Source: Absidia repens
Lineage: Eukaryota > Mucoromycota > Mucoromycetes > Mucorales > Cunninghamellaceae
Length of the DNA stretch: 64,000 bases
Assembly: GCA_002105175.1 (NCBI GenBank)
Contig: MCGE01000020.1
Span: 62,001 to 126,000 of the forward strand
Reading direction: 5' to 3'
Every line of letters begins with the position of its first letter. Position 1 is the first letter of the stretch. Positions 50,835-62,394 of the stretch are shown here, piece after piece. The notes under the pieces were generated by a model. The model made no database searches. It was not told the DNA's origin and was given only the letters and a program-made list of their open reading frames with translations. The translations under genes were made by a program, and so were the position numbers.

Positions 50835-51402
50835 TTGAAAAGCACGGTCGACAACCTATATATCCCCCTTCCCCTCCCTCCCGCCCCCTGTATTTAGTCT
50901 CAATATTTTATTTTATTTAATTCAACATTAGTATTACATAGTCTAATTTTAGATCGTTTTTTTAATATTGCTTTTCAGTACTATGATGCTATGATGAAAT
51001 AAACGTATCCTGCATATAGGATTTTTTTTTTACATATGGTTTTTTTTTTGTTTTTTTTTTTTTTGACATGATGAAATGAAAAGGGGGTGTTGGTTTTGCT
51101 ATGCTGGATATATGATGCAGGTTAAAAACGGTGTTGGTCATGCTGGTGATGGGGTAGATAATACGTGCACCACATGTGCCGCACTTTTTATTTTATTTTA
51201 CATTCTGTGTTTATATACCAAAATCAAAACAGTAAAGAGTGGATAGTGTTGACTTTTCTTTTTAGTGACGATATAAGCTCAGGAAAAATGGCTATATACC
51301 TCCATCATCGCGACTTTTTTTTTCATTCCTTTCATCTCTTTTCTTTTTATCTGTCTTCCCTTCCTTCCTTTTTTTTTTTTTTCTTCTAGCAAAAACAACG
51401 AA
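50835..51402. other. intergenic: E2 3' UTR and upstream region of the small ORF
   Basis: 568 bp without a larger gene. It has AATAAA near 50998 and T runs near 51020-51062. A pyrimidine tract ends TTCTTCTAG at about 51381-51389, which resembles a 3' splice site and could mark a 5' UTR intron of the next ORF. Confidence 0.5.
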
Positions 51403-51606
51403 ATGATTCTCTCTCATCCATATAAAAACATGGCTACAGCAATCCATACCTTGATTTTTACTGTCATCCTCTTGTTGGTCATAGCCCCTCTACCAAATGC
51501 TCTTGTTTTTGATGCCGATTTAATAAGTAACCCCTTGATTCATGATGTACGGGCTATTCATCCTATCAGACGAAGACTCTCCAATCCGCTTTCCTTTAAG
51601 AAGTAA
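51403..51606 (+). CDS. small secreted-peptide candidate, 67 aa
   Basis: A single-exon ORF. From Met1 or the better-placed Met10 (AACATGGCT) it reads MATAIHTLIFTVILLLVIAP, a hydrophobic segment with LPNALVF after it that looks like a signal peptide, and then about 35 residues: DADLISNPLIHDVRAIHPI, a basic RRRLSN and a final SFKK. There are no Cys residues, so it is not a defensin-like peptide. It follows a long C/T tract of the kind seen before real genes here and has an AATAAA about 215 bp downstream (near 51820). No homolog is recognised. It could encode a secreted or membrane-anchored small protein, or be a chance ORF. Confidence 0.4.
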   Translation: MILSHPYKNMATAIHTLIFTVILLLVIAPLPNALVFDADLISNPLIHDVRAIHPIRRRLSNPLSFKK

Positions 51607-51911
51607 AAAATGAAGGCACTACATATACAACGCTAGCTATTCTTCCAACCCCACAAATATCAGAATCTTATTTACATAGTCAAATCATCATCATCTTCTT
51701 CTTCATACACGTATATATTTTGTCATCCCACGTACCCACATCATGATCGACACCCATTCACATAGTTAGTCAATATACTCTCACACATCATCATTAAATA
51801 GCACATTCAAATTGTAAATAAAAAACTTAAACCGAATATATATATAAAACAGAGATGGTTGGGGTAAAAGGAATATTTTATTTCAAAAGAATGGGGAATT
51901 TTGTGTTGTCA
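51607..51911. other. convergent intergenic region, small ORF / HECT ligase
   Basis: 305 bp, A/T-rich, holding the probable 3' UTRs of both flanking genes (AATAAA near 51820). Nothing else is seen. Confidence 0.5.
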
Positions 51912-53717
51912 CTAACTAAGCTCAAATCCGGTATTTGAGTGAATTGCTAATAGGAATAATAAGAAACATAGGAAATAAAATTAGTAGGCGATATCATGAT
52001 TGATTTGAGCTAGGATATTTGTACTGACCATAATGCAATTTTTCACGGAGTAGTGATTTCTTGGTATACGCTACAATGATGTAACGAAAAAAGGGGAGGG
52101 GGTCAGTATCTCTGTGAATGTCTGTAATTTCATGTTTATTATCTTCCTTACCAGGCAACTTGAGTAGATTGAAACTAAATAAAAAGAGAAAAAAAGGCCA
52201 AAATGCATTAGTTTGAAATATTTCCCGCTATTTTTTTTTTTTTTTTTTTGTGATCTTACCATGTCGAACTACTTGGCAATCGACCTAATTTGTCACTGTT
52301 TGTGTTCAATTTTAACATGGCCCGCACCAAACCCATTCCTTCAATCGATTGTTCATTCGGTGATATCATACGGATAGTAAAAGGAGGTTCCAAATAACTA
52401 AAACCGCCTAAAGGGGGCTAAGATTCCCCCCGAAAAGTATTGGAATATTGCATGAATGATAAATAATAAAAAATAATATTTCAGTCCCCGACTCTTTTAT
52501 TTACTTTTCACGATTACCTTGGGACAGCTGGTGACAAATTTCAGGAACGCCCGTTTTTCATCCGAAGAAAATTCTTGCACAATTTGCCATAGTAACTTGA
52601 TGATTGGATGTTGATCAAAGTAGCCATTTTGGTATTGTGTGTGTCGTCGAAGGTCTGGAATATCTACATAAAGAAGAAACATAAAGTTGTGAATCGACTT
52701 GTCCAAGGTTTGTAACTTTTTTTTTTTTTTTTGGTTACCAAAGTCCACATCTTCGCCCGATATCACTCTATCGTCAAAAAAATAATCATAAAAAAAGGTT
52801 CTCTAGCCTTTCCCCTCACTCCCTCAAAAAAAGAACCCCTCCCAGCAAATATGAGTTTGTATACCTTTGCAACTCGGGAGGTGAGAATACCTTGATCCAG
52901 TCTGCAGATATCATGGAGCGAAAGCCTTGAATGAATGCTTTCGTTTGATCCCGAGCACGTTGATTCAATTTGTAGTCTGCCATCAAATAAACATATTCCA
53001 GCTTGTTTTCATTCGTCACACCAATATTCTGTCCATGCTACAATAGAATAAAACAAAAGTTTTCGTTGGTTATCGTGATGATGAGAGAGGCTGTGCCACG
53101 ATAACTTACATATTTCAATTCTGTCGTTGTCACAGAATCTAATGTCCTTTCGTCCGTTGCAAAACTCAAGCCCAGATCTTCCACATTCCCTTTTCCAAAT
53201 AAATAAATCATATTAATAATAAAATAGTAAGAGTCAATCATATAGAGAAAATAACAATGGTATACTATATCTGTTTTTATATATACCTTCATAATGCTTT
53301 AAAAAGATCAAGTTTCGCCATACATCTTCATCCAGTTCTTGTAATGCTTCCAAAAACACATTTCTTCCCAAAATTTTGGCCAACAGGAACACTGCAAATT
53401 GACAGTCGAGTAGTATTCCTTCGTAGATGGCCTTTCCAATCATCTATATATAATGCATGATTCAATCAATCAATCATAAAATGTTTAGTACGACATAATG
53501 AGATCAAATTCCAATTCCTAATCATCACTGCGCTTTATACCTTGCCAACAAATTCAAAAAGGTGGATATAATTTGAGCCCATCAGAGGAGAAGTGGTTGC
53601 AGGATAAAACAAATTTGTCTTGGAGGTGCAGGAGAACAATCCATACTTTGGTTCGAATACTTCAGATATCAATAGTGTCACAAAATCTAAACACACACAC
53701 ACATACGCAGCCCGCCA

Positions 53718-53750
<33 letters not shown>

Positions 53751-56377
53751 CGATGAGAATCCTTTCTATTCAGTTCATATCATACAGATGTTTACCTTTG
53801 AATGGCCCTCCTTGATCAATACCAGCTTCTTCCACTCCAAGCTCGTTGACAAAAGTGACCCGTATCCGACCTTTCAGGACTTCATTGGAAAGTCGAGAGA
53901 GTGCCCTGAATCCATCCTCCAGAACATGTTGGCGGCGAATAAAGATAGACTGTGTTGCTGACGTGTACATATTGGAGGCTCTATCGAGGTGAATCCCGTC
54001 CCGGAATATGTGTAGCCTGGTGGTGAAAGGAATGGTGTGAGGCATCAGTTGCAAAATACGCATGGGAACCACATCGCCTTGTCGTACTTGAGCCAGAAAT
54101 TGGGTTGCTTCAGGAGGATTGTTGTCTTTAGAGAAAGGGCTACTAAACACAAGTCGTAAGAGCGATTGTTTGCTCATCATAGGATCAGATACTAGCAACC
54201 AATGATCAGGCGGACAAAAAGGATGGCGATTGTCTAGGTCGTAGAGTTGTAATAAAAGTCGCTTTGCTGCTTGGAACGAGTGCAATGTATTGGAATGATG
54301 GGCGCCGTTTGACTGCAAGTGGTTGGTATTGGTAGTAGTTGATTGTTGTACAAGCGCAAAGTAAAAGGTGTTCAAGAATTGGCCAAGATCCAGTAAATCC
54401 GAGAGTGCAAATGGTGTTTCTTTTTGAAAGATATCGATGTCGTCCAGTGTACTAAAATAATATAGTATAATAAAGATTAAAAATCCTGTCATCATTTGGT
54501 TTCGTAGAGCACATAACTACTCCCCTCTTTTTTTTTTTTTTTTTTTTTTTTGTCAAAACTTACAGGAAAACCAGAGAACAAGCTTCACAAAACACCTTTA
54601 GTACATCAATCAAGGGTTCCTTTTCAATATCTGAAGCATTTTTCCTTGCCGCATCAAGATAGATTGTCATGTTACCCGAAGGTCCAAAATGATTCATCAC
54701 GAGCCACAGTTGGGACATCAAACCAGGAGTAAAGGCGATCCGAGCAAGTATGATTTTTCTTTGTTGAGTAAAAAGAGCGCCAAGTTGAGAGTACATTGAA
54801 AACATCAGTTGTGTGTTCATCGAAAATTCGGCCATATCCTTGCTGTTGATGACGGTTGGTACACTGTTGGTGTTGCCGCTGTTGTCAGTTCCTACCCCTG
54901 CTGCGCCTGATGCATTCGCCCCAGTGTCGATCTTCTTTTTCCCAGATAAAAACCGTCGGGTATTCAGTGTCATTTTGTTGATTTTCAATGAAGGGGACAA
55001 AGAGGAAGGTGCGGCAAATTTCAAAATAGGTTCCAGTAGCTGATCCATAAAACATCTTGACCAAAGCGTGGCAATTTGATCCTGAATCACTAATTCATAG
55101 ACGGCGGCGTCGATTTGGTCACCCCAGGGACAACAAGACCATTTGAAGATGGGATGATAGTGAGTGTAAGGAGATCGCTGGCGGTCCGAGTAAAAAGGTG
55201 TTGCCAATGAAATGAGGTGCATGACAATATCCATCAAATGATACGCTACTTCCCGTTCTTGATGATCCATGAATTTTTCCTGGTAAAGGTCCACAACGTT
55301 CGCCATCAAAAATAAGTATCCGTTGCCGCCCACCACCGCCACTGACTTGCCATCAGCATCATCATCATTGTTGTTGGTATTGTTTTTTGTCACCAAGGGA
55401 TGGATGGCTCCAAGGGTCCATTTCCGTAAGCGATCTAGCACCATCGTGGAGAGAAATTGTGATAAAAGAGGCACCGTCAATAAATGGTTCCAGATGTATG
55501 TCGCTGCCTTGGTCAGTTCCGTCGTATCACCAGCGTTTTCCAATGGAAATAAAAGAATCCTCGTCACTGTGGTGAGCCATAGCTTGATCCCATTCATCAT
55601 CTTTGTGTTTTCCTTGTCCAATGGTTTGCCGCGCTGTTTGCTTCGATTTTCCAGTTTGACGAGTCGTTCCACACGCTGCACACAAGCATCACGAAGCAAG
55701 CCACCGTTTGGATCGTCTCCACCACCGTCGAAAAAACTATCGAGTGTTGATTGTAGAATACAAAGAGCGGTTGTCGTAATGTCGTTCTTTTCCAAGGCAT
55801 AGTTGTGGTTCAATGGATGTCGTACAGGTTTGTAAGAGCTGGGATTCAGATAAAGCAATAGTGTGGTGAGTTCAGGTCCAGTCAAGTAGAGTTGGCGGTC
55901 TAAGAGATGGTTCGAGTTGTCGTTTGTACATATTCGAAGTAGGCATTGCTTCATAACAAGTCCAATAAAATCCATGGTCTTTCGACGATAGCGCTTGTCC
56001 ATGAGTAGGGTATAAAAAGGCACTTGTGTGGAAGAAGATTGATCAAGGGAACATTTTGCACCAATTCGTTTACAGAGGAAGGTCAAACGAACTGGTCCAG
56101 GGGCTTGGCGTCGGCTAAAGAGGCAATATTGTCCAACCATTCGATAGACATCCATCAAAATCGCTGAGCTAGTGTCGTTGTCCAAATACTGGCTATCCCA
56201 CCAGGTCCATAACTGTTCATGCTGAGGTTGTTGGCGCCACCAGCGTTGAATGAGCAAAGCAGCCTGTGTCTGTTTTTCAGCGGTCTGTTTTTCAAGCCGC
56301 TCCCGTTCCCGTTTCTGCCGTTCTGTACGAGTTTTTTCAACAAATGACTTTTTTCCTTCATCAATCGGTGTAAACAT
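51912..56377 (-). CDS. HUL5: HECT-type ubiquitin E3 ligase (Hul5/UBE3C-like)
   Basis: Exons complement(51912..51946, 52029..52070, 52152..52174, 52260..52417, 52518..52663, 52739..52767, 52865..53037, 53110..53189, 53287..53443, 53541..53686, 53796..54451, 54564..56377); 1152 aa, near UBE3C length (1083). The N-terminus is a charged helix and an IQ-like motif (QAALLIQRWWRQQ), as in UBE3B/UBE3C. The HECT domain starts about residue 770: VTFVNELGVEEAGIDQGGPFKDF, LFEFVGKMIGKAIYEGILLD, DLGLSFATDE, AFIQGFRSMI, FLKFVTSCPKPPLGGFSY and LPSSSTCFNLLKLPAY. Catalytic Cys1120 has its codon split by an intron at 52259. The end, LREKLHYAIHSNTGFELS, closes the domain exactly. In the family this ligase acts with the proteasome to extend ubiquitin chains. 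Confidence 0.94.
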
Positions 56378-56769
56378 GAGTGAAGAAATTGGAAAAAAAG
56401 AAGAGAGCGAGCGAGACTCAATCCAGGTTTATCCACGAGGGGTAATTTCAAAGCCAGCATTCCCTGTGTGCGGGTATGCTGAAGTTCAGCACTGTGCAAA
56501 CTGTTTGAAACACTATCGCAAAGTTGTTGTTTTTTTCTGACTATATAAAATATTATAGCTTTATTCTATCGAGTGTATTGTGAGACTTTATTTGATTTCT
56601 AAGCGATAGGGGCACTAGTGTGGCGAAAATAGATTACAAATGGCATGATTTGGGTAGCCTTTTTTTCAGATTACAAATCCAGACTTTTTGTATTTAAACC
56701 CCCCTCTCCCTTTTTTTCTTCATTTCTTTTTCATTTCCTTTTAATTTTATATCATACTCTTATATTATT
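56378..56769. promoter_or_regulatory. divergent promoter, HECT ligase / old yellow enzyme
   Basis: 392 bp between two divergent starts. A C/T-rich tract (about 56697-56745) precedes the old yellow enzyme. No gene or operator is recognised. Confidence 0.5.
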
Positions 56770-58051
56770 ATGACTGTCTCAAATAACTCAGCAAAAGCAC
56801 TCTTTCAACCAATCCAAGTGGGCTCAAAGTTACTCCAAAACCGCATAGTACTGGCACCGCTTACACGGACTCGTGCTGATGTCAGTGGGGTTCCTAATCA
56901 ACTTGTCGCGGACTACTACAGTCAGCGTGCTACTCCTGGTACACTGCTTATTGCCGAGGCTACTGCGATATCTTCCAAAGTTGGTAAGCCCAAGGGCGCC
57001 CCTGGTATATACAATCAAGACCAAGTAAATGGGTGGAAACGTGTGGTTGATGAGGTCCATTCAAAGCAAGCTGCGATTTATCTACAACTTTGGCATACTG
57101 GTCGTACCTTTAGTCCTCGCGATGACTCTACTCCTGTTGTATCAGCGTCTGATATCCCTATCCCAGGCCTCGATCCTACTGGAAAACCCTACCCAACTCC
57201 CAAGGCTCTCACTATTCCAGAAATCAAAGCTACTGTGGTGGATTTTGCCAATGCTGCCAGAAATGCCATCGAAGCAGGATTTGACGGTAATGAAATCAAA
57301 AATGGGAGGCAGTTTTTGCTCATACTGACAAAAAAAAATTGTATCTTGTGTGTGTATAGGCGTCGAAATTCATGGTGCTAATGGCTACTTGATTGATCAA
57401 TTCAACAATACAAGCAGCAATCAACGATCAGATATTTACGGTGGGACAGTTGAAAACCGAGCACGATTTGCCTTGGAAGTAGTGGACGCTGTGGTGGAGG
57501 CCATTGGTGCCGAACGTACCGGTATTCGATTCTCGCCTTACTATGGATTTCAAGGCATGCATGATGTGGATCCCTTGACTACGTGGTCTTATTTGACTCA
57601 ATCATTACAGTCTCGTCACCCCAACTTGTCATTCCTCCACTTCATTGAACCCCGTACCAATATTCGAACAGATGACGAAGTGGTTGCTGATGTCACTGAA
57701 TCTCTTGAATCCTTCAGATCTATTTGGAAAGGTCCTTTTATCTCAGGTAAATTATATGATACTCTCTCGTTTAAAAAGATAAATATATATACTCATCCAT
57801 TGACTTTCTTTTATTTTATTTCAGCGGGAGGCTACTCCTTTGACCCAAAAATTGCCTTTGATGTTGCTGAACAATCTCCAAACAACCTAGTAGCATTCGG
57901 TAGATCGTACATAAGCAATCCAGACATTGTTGATAGACTACGAAATGGCTATCCCCTACATCCTTATGACCGCAAGACATTCTACACACCTGGTGCCGTG
58001 GGATATACTGATTATCCTGTTTATGCGGAAGACAATCAATCCTCTTTATAG
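56770..58051 (+). CDS. old yellow enzyme family FMN oxidoreductase (NADPH dehydrogenase)
   Basis: Exons 56770..57286, 57360..57746, 57825..58051; 376 aa, the standard length for a single TIM-barrel ene-reductase. ALFQPIQVGSKLLQNRIVLAPLTRTRAD is the FMN-binding start, covered in part, then YLQLWHTGR and GFDGVEIHGANGYLIDQF. His177 and Asn180 of HGANGY are the substrate-binding pair and Tyr182 follows. RSDIYGGTVENRARFALEVV and the C-terminal FGRSYISNPDIVDRLRNG (phosphate-binding arginine) complete the fold. It reduces activated C=C bonds with NADPH; the physiological substrate cannot be told from sequence. The classical fungal OYE group fits best. Confidence 0.93.
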
Positions 58052-58257
58052 ATTATAGTATTAATTTTACAATTCATGTGGTTTTAGATTTATTGTATTA
58101 TATTTATATTTTATTTTTATGAATTAAACCCTCTAATGCTTTACTGGAGTTTTGGGGAAACTTCGATTTACAGAGCTACTGGGTATCAGCGGGGAGGGGT
58201 GGTTTTTTTGAACTGTCGGTTTGATGGGCCTGGATGAAGGGTTGACTCATTCACACT
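58052..58257. other. old yellow enzyme 3' UTR side
   Basis: 206 bp between the stop and repeat copy E, including an ATGAATTAAACC stretch near 58118. No gene is seen. Confidence 0.45.
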
Positions 58258-58610
58258 CCGCCCACGTGCTGGTATGTTTGTATCCTCCTTATCCTCTCTC
58301 TTTATTTTGTTTTTTTTCTTTTTTTTTTCGCCACTAAAGTTTCAATCAAGTGGTGGTAAACTTGGATTAGTATTAGAACGTGAATCAAGGGTATTTTGTA
58401 AATGCAATGAAAACATCATGGGGAAATCCTTTCATTTTGGATTCGTGATTTGGCGCTGCCAATAGAATAGCCTATATCTTAAAATAGTATCAATAGCTCA
58501 GTTCAGTGCTAATTTGCCATAGTATATACAATATCCATATCTGAATAAAATATGCCTTGTATTTTTTACCATGTATACCTCTTATGTGTTTAAATTGTCT
58601 CGTTGAATTG
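58258..58610 (+). repeat. dispersed element, copy E (divergent, short)
   Basis: CCGCCCACGTG (58258-58268), a pyrimidine tract (about 58286-58329), CTTGGATTAGTATTAGAACG (58361-58380, the counterpart of CTTAGATTAGTGTCA in copy C), the box CATGGGGAAATCCTTTCATTTTGG from 58417, and ATCTGAATAAAATATG near 58539-58554. The AAGCGTTTTCAG block is lost (GTGAATCAAGGGTATTTTG instead) and no long 3' tail is found. That CACGTG, the CATGGGG box and AATAAA remain in order while the rest has drifted is the best evidence that these three blocks are the constrained parts. Confidence 0.7.
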
Positions 58611-59239
58611 GCGTATGAAAAAAATGGCTGCATATGTGTGTGTTCAAAAAAAAAAAAAAAAAAAAAAAAAAGTTGAGTATTAAGCGGCGTTGCTTAGCCA
58701 TTGTTTCGATATCTTGTCTAATGAGTCCTCTACCAAGGTGTTGTTCGTCATTTGTTGGTCCGTCATGCCGTCCGACATTCATCGCATCTCAAGAAAATAT
58801 TCAACACTATCAAGGAAGAAATCATTCACTATATCTTTTATCGTGCCAAAGATATTCGCGCTTGTGATGGTTTTTATATATATATATACATATTAATACT
58901 GTAACATGGTCCTCTTTTGCTACCAATACCTTTTTTATCGATTGTGTTAAAGCTGAGCCAAATAAAAAACAAATCAAGAATATTATCCCCACTACTTTCT
59001 CTCCACACCATGTAATCATTTTTGTCAACAATAGCTAAAGATCCTTTCCACAAACGCATACACGCACATATCCTGCACCTTTGTCACGCCCGATCAAAAC
59101 TTATGATAATGCAACCTTTTGTGGATACAATGAGATAACATTGTTTTTATTATCCATATCAATACAAAACATAATTATACTCTACTGTCAATTAAAATAA
59201 TATAAAATAAAAAATACTACACTAAAATTCTAATCTACC
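58611..59239. other. intergenic stretch between copy E and NAD synthetase
   Basis: 629 bp with A24 at about 58647-58671. The 3' UTR of the NAD synthetase gene lies at the right end. A minus-strand reading near 58675-58782 is discussed under rejected items. Confidence 0.45.
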
Positions 59240-61932
59240 CTAGTCTATATCATTGATGTTGTTACTTTCTTCCAGTTTGGCTAGACTTTGATCGATCCGG
59301 TTAAATTGCCATTTCCATGATGCGTTGTATAAGAAGGGTCGTAAATCAAATCGATTATCATCAGTACTGTATGCTTCTGCATGGTAAGCGGGTGTCATCG
59401 TTGTCATTTTGTGTCGATTGATAGAATAATAGAAGAAGAATCGCTTCACCTTGGTTGCCACCTATATATACATATATATATATATAAGCAAATAGGTCAG
59501 TCATAACCCCTTCACATACACACACTCTTTTTTTTCCCCTTACCTCTGATGGTTTCAATTTTTCACCCCATTCATGTACCAATTTTGAGAACATGGCAAA
59601 AGGACCACAGCGTTCCACCTTTCGTAGTCGACCATATTGAGTAAGTTCATCATACGTCATACCCATATCGGCTTCATCAGATTGGACATAGTCTTGGGTG
59701 ATAGGTTCCAATTCCGCAGTAGGTGTGGCATCCAAGAACGATTCCAAGATAGGCATATCAAACGTATGCTGAGCGTAGCCGATAAATCCCTTCAAATCAC
59801 GTTTGCTAATGCCACCAATAGGATTGACGTCCGCACTGCTACAGTCATATTTTGTGAGATAGCCACGTAAACTTTCATCCACATTGGCACTGCCGAGGAC
59901 CAAAAGCCCACCCTGAATCGATCGACACCAAGGAAGCAGTTGAGCAAACATGTAAGCCAGCAACATTCGCAAGCGAGCTTGAATGTTTTGCAGAGCCAGA
60001 TTTTCAGTCACCGATCCACCATGAGCCTTGAATTTTGGAACACGACCCGTCACCATAGAAAATAAGGATTGGACCGCCTTGACCACTGTGTCCATATTGA
60101 GATCTGTATGATAGCTACCAATAGTGTCGGCAAGATCCTTGGCGCGTTGTCGAGTTTCATTGCTGGAGTTTTCAGTGCCCATATAGCATGTGTAAAAGAT
60201 GCGGTTGGCAAATTCACGAGGATCTGATGGTACATAATTCGTAAGGTCGTCGTTGTCATCAGCGTTTCTACCACCAAGGGCTAGACGGCGAGCATCTTGA
60301 ATGACCTGTTGATTTCCTTCTTGCGCCTCTTTCACTACCAATCGACACATGGAAGCCACAATCACCGCAGTCGCACAGCTGTCAATCCCACCGCTGAGAG
60401 GTAAGAAGTATCCCGCCGTCTTCGATCGTCGTAAGTAGTCCCATAACCAGCATGCAGGACCCAAGGCAATTTCTTCTTCTGGTGTATGATAAAACGGGGC
60501 TTTAGGAATGGATGCATGAAGGTGGATATTGTCGTCCCGGTTGTTGCTGACAGATTCGTTGATATCGACGCGTTCATAGGATTCAGAGGCACTAGCCTGA
60601 ATACTGCGACTTGACACACTGGCACGGAAGGATCGGATATCTTCAAGATCTACTGTTGCTGTCACTACTTCCTATAAATAAAATATAGATAAAATAAACA
60701 GTTATTAGAAACCAAGATAGCGCTGAAAAAAATAAATAAATTATGAAGTAGCGAACTTACCACATCCCGAAGTGAGAACTGAGATCCTTGCGCAACAATA
60801 TCACCGTTTAAAACAATCATAGCACATCCATCGTAGTATAACCGATCACCATCACACCCTTGCTGATTGGAATATAAATAAAGTCCACCAACCTAATGTA
60901 AAGCAATGTAATGCTGATCAGTAAGATCCCTCTATCCCTTCTTCGGGCTTTCCATTTACCTTCAATGTAGCAGATTTCATGAGTTCAACCCGAAGGTTCA
61001 ATTTTCGCAGTTCATGATGACTTCCGCTGCTATTGGTAAAGATTTCGACACCATCTAAACCCATGCCAATATGAGGACTATCAGGAAAGGAAAAAAAAAA
61101 AGAAATAAGTAATCCAGGTCACTAAAATCTATGTTCGCATATCGTATATATTTGTGTCATTCTTACCTTTGTGGAGTAAAGAGTTCTTCACAAGTTTCGC
61201 AACCAAAGCAAGTGTCCAAAGTACTGATAACCGCATCGCCAATAGGTACTTGCTGCTGTTGAGTAATGTTTTGAATCATACGAGGAAGATAATACTTTTC
61301 CACCTTTCTTGGAATCCAGGGAGTGAAGAAGCGTAATTCGCGATAGTTTCCATCATTTGCCAGATGAATTTTCGGACGGATCAATGCAATCTTGCGATCA
61401 GCAATAATCACGCGACAATTGTATTTGACCGACTTGTGCATAACCGGCCTACACATAGATGATATTTCATAAGTAAAACACACCTGTTTACGAGTATTTC
61501 CTTTTTGGTTGGCACTTACATTCCAATATCCAATATCATATCCTTAGCTTCTTCACTTTGTAAAATAGACGCCAAGACTTCCCAAGAGTGCAAGTAAGTG
61601 TCCCCTTCCAAGAAATGATCTTGACACCCATAACCACTATAATAAAATAATAGCCCATTGAATATCTTTTTCCTTCAATAAAAGTAGAGCAATATTATTA
61701 CTTACGTAATTTCGAGTTCGGGACCAACACGGAGTTTGGCACCACGTTCTTTTGCAATGCGGATACTTTCGAGAATACGTTCCAAATTGCCTTCAAAATC
61801 CAAAGCCCATTGATTTAACGAACATGTCGCAACAGTTATCCTAAAAACAAATCCAGAGAACAAAAAAAAAGTTAAATAATAGTTCAATATAAAGTATTGA
61901 TTGCCGGAGACATTTACGTACAAGTGACCCAT
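59240..61932 (-). CDS. QNS1: glutamine-dependent NAD+ synthetase
   Basis: Exons complement(59240..59461, 59544..60671, 60761..60892, 60960..61077, 61167..61448, 61520..61636, 61706..61840, 61922..61932); 714 aa. The first exon is only 11 nt (ATGGGTCACTT). The N-terminal nitrilase-like glutaminase domain has its triad: Glu45 in [15 protein letters not shown], Lys114 in [14 protein letters not shown] and Cys174 in [11 protein letters not shown]. The C-terminal synthetase domain has the PP-loop [17 protein letters not shown], then [38 protein letters not shown] and [12 protein letters not shown]. It makes NAD from deamido-NAD using glutamine ammonia and ATP, the last step of de novo and Preiss-Handler synthesis. 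Divergent from the LIM gene. Confidence 0.96.
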
Positions 61933-62394
61933 ATTTTGCCTAATATTCTATTGTTCAATAAAACAAGAGAGTCAAAAAAAAAATTGGGTAGAAAAAAAAT
62001 AGATGATGGGTCTTTTTAAAAGTCCGTCGAAAGTGCAAAAGGTCGAAAACAGGCTTTTTTTTTGCCCTGGTGGGTCGTCCGTCTCCGTAGAATAAACATG
62101 AATATGAAACCAATAAAAACATAATAAATATGGTTAGCCAAGATCAGATGATAACACCCGTTGTATTTTTATTGTTGTTCTTTTTCCTTAAAGAACAACA
62201 AGACAAAGGGCTGCTTTTGTTGTTTTTGACCGCAGCTACCAAATTTGGAGATTGTTATGTCTTCGCCAGAAAGAAATAAAGGGGGATCTTTTTTTTTTTT
62301 TTTTTTTTAGTTTCTTTCTTTCTTATTTTTTTCATCAATCTTTATTTTTTTCTTCCTCGTCTTCCTACATTTATACAACAACGATAAAATCAAA
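61933..62394. promoter_or_regulatory. divergent promoter, NAD synthetase / LIM protein
   Basis: 462 bp with T18 at 62288-62309 and a C/T-rich tract to the LIM gene start. No gene is supported. Confidence 0.5.

Noticed and set aside
58582..58782. Minus-strand reading NVGRHDGPTNDEQHLGRGLI that looks protein-like
   Set aside because: It is only about 36 sensible codons, runs into a long homopolymer, has no adjoining exon with proper splice sites, and matches no family I can name. It may be a gene fragment.
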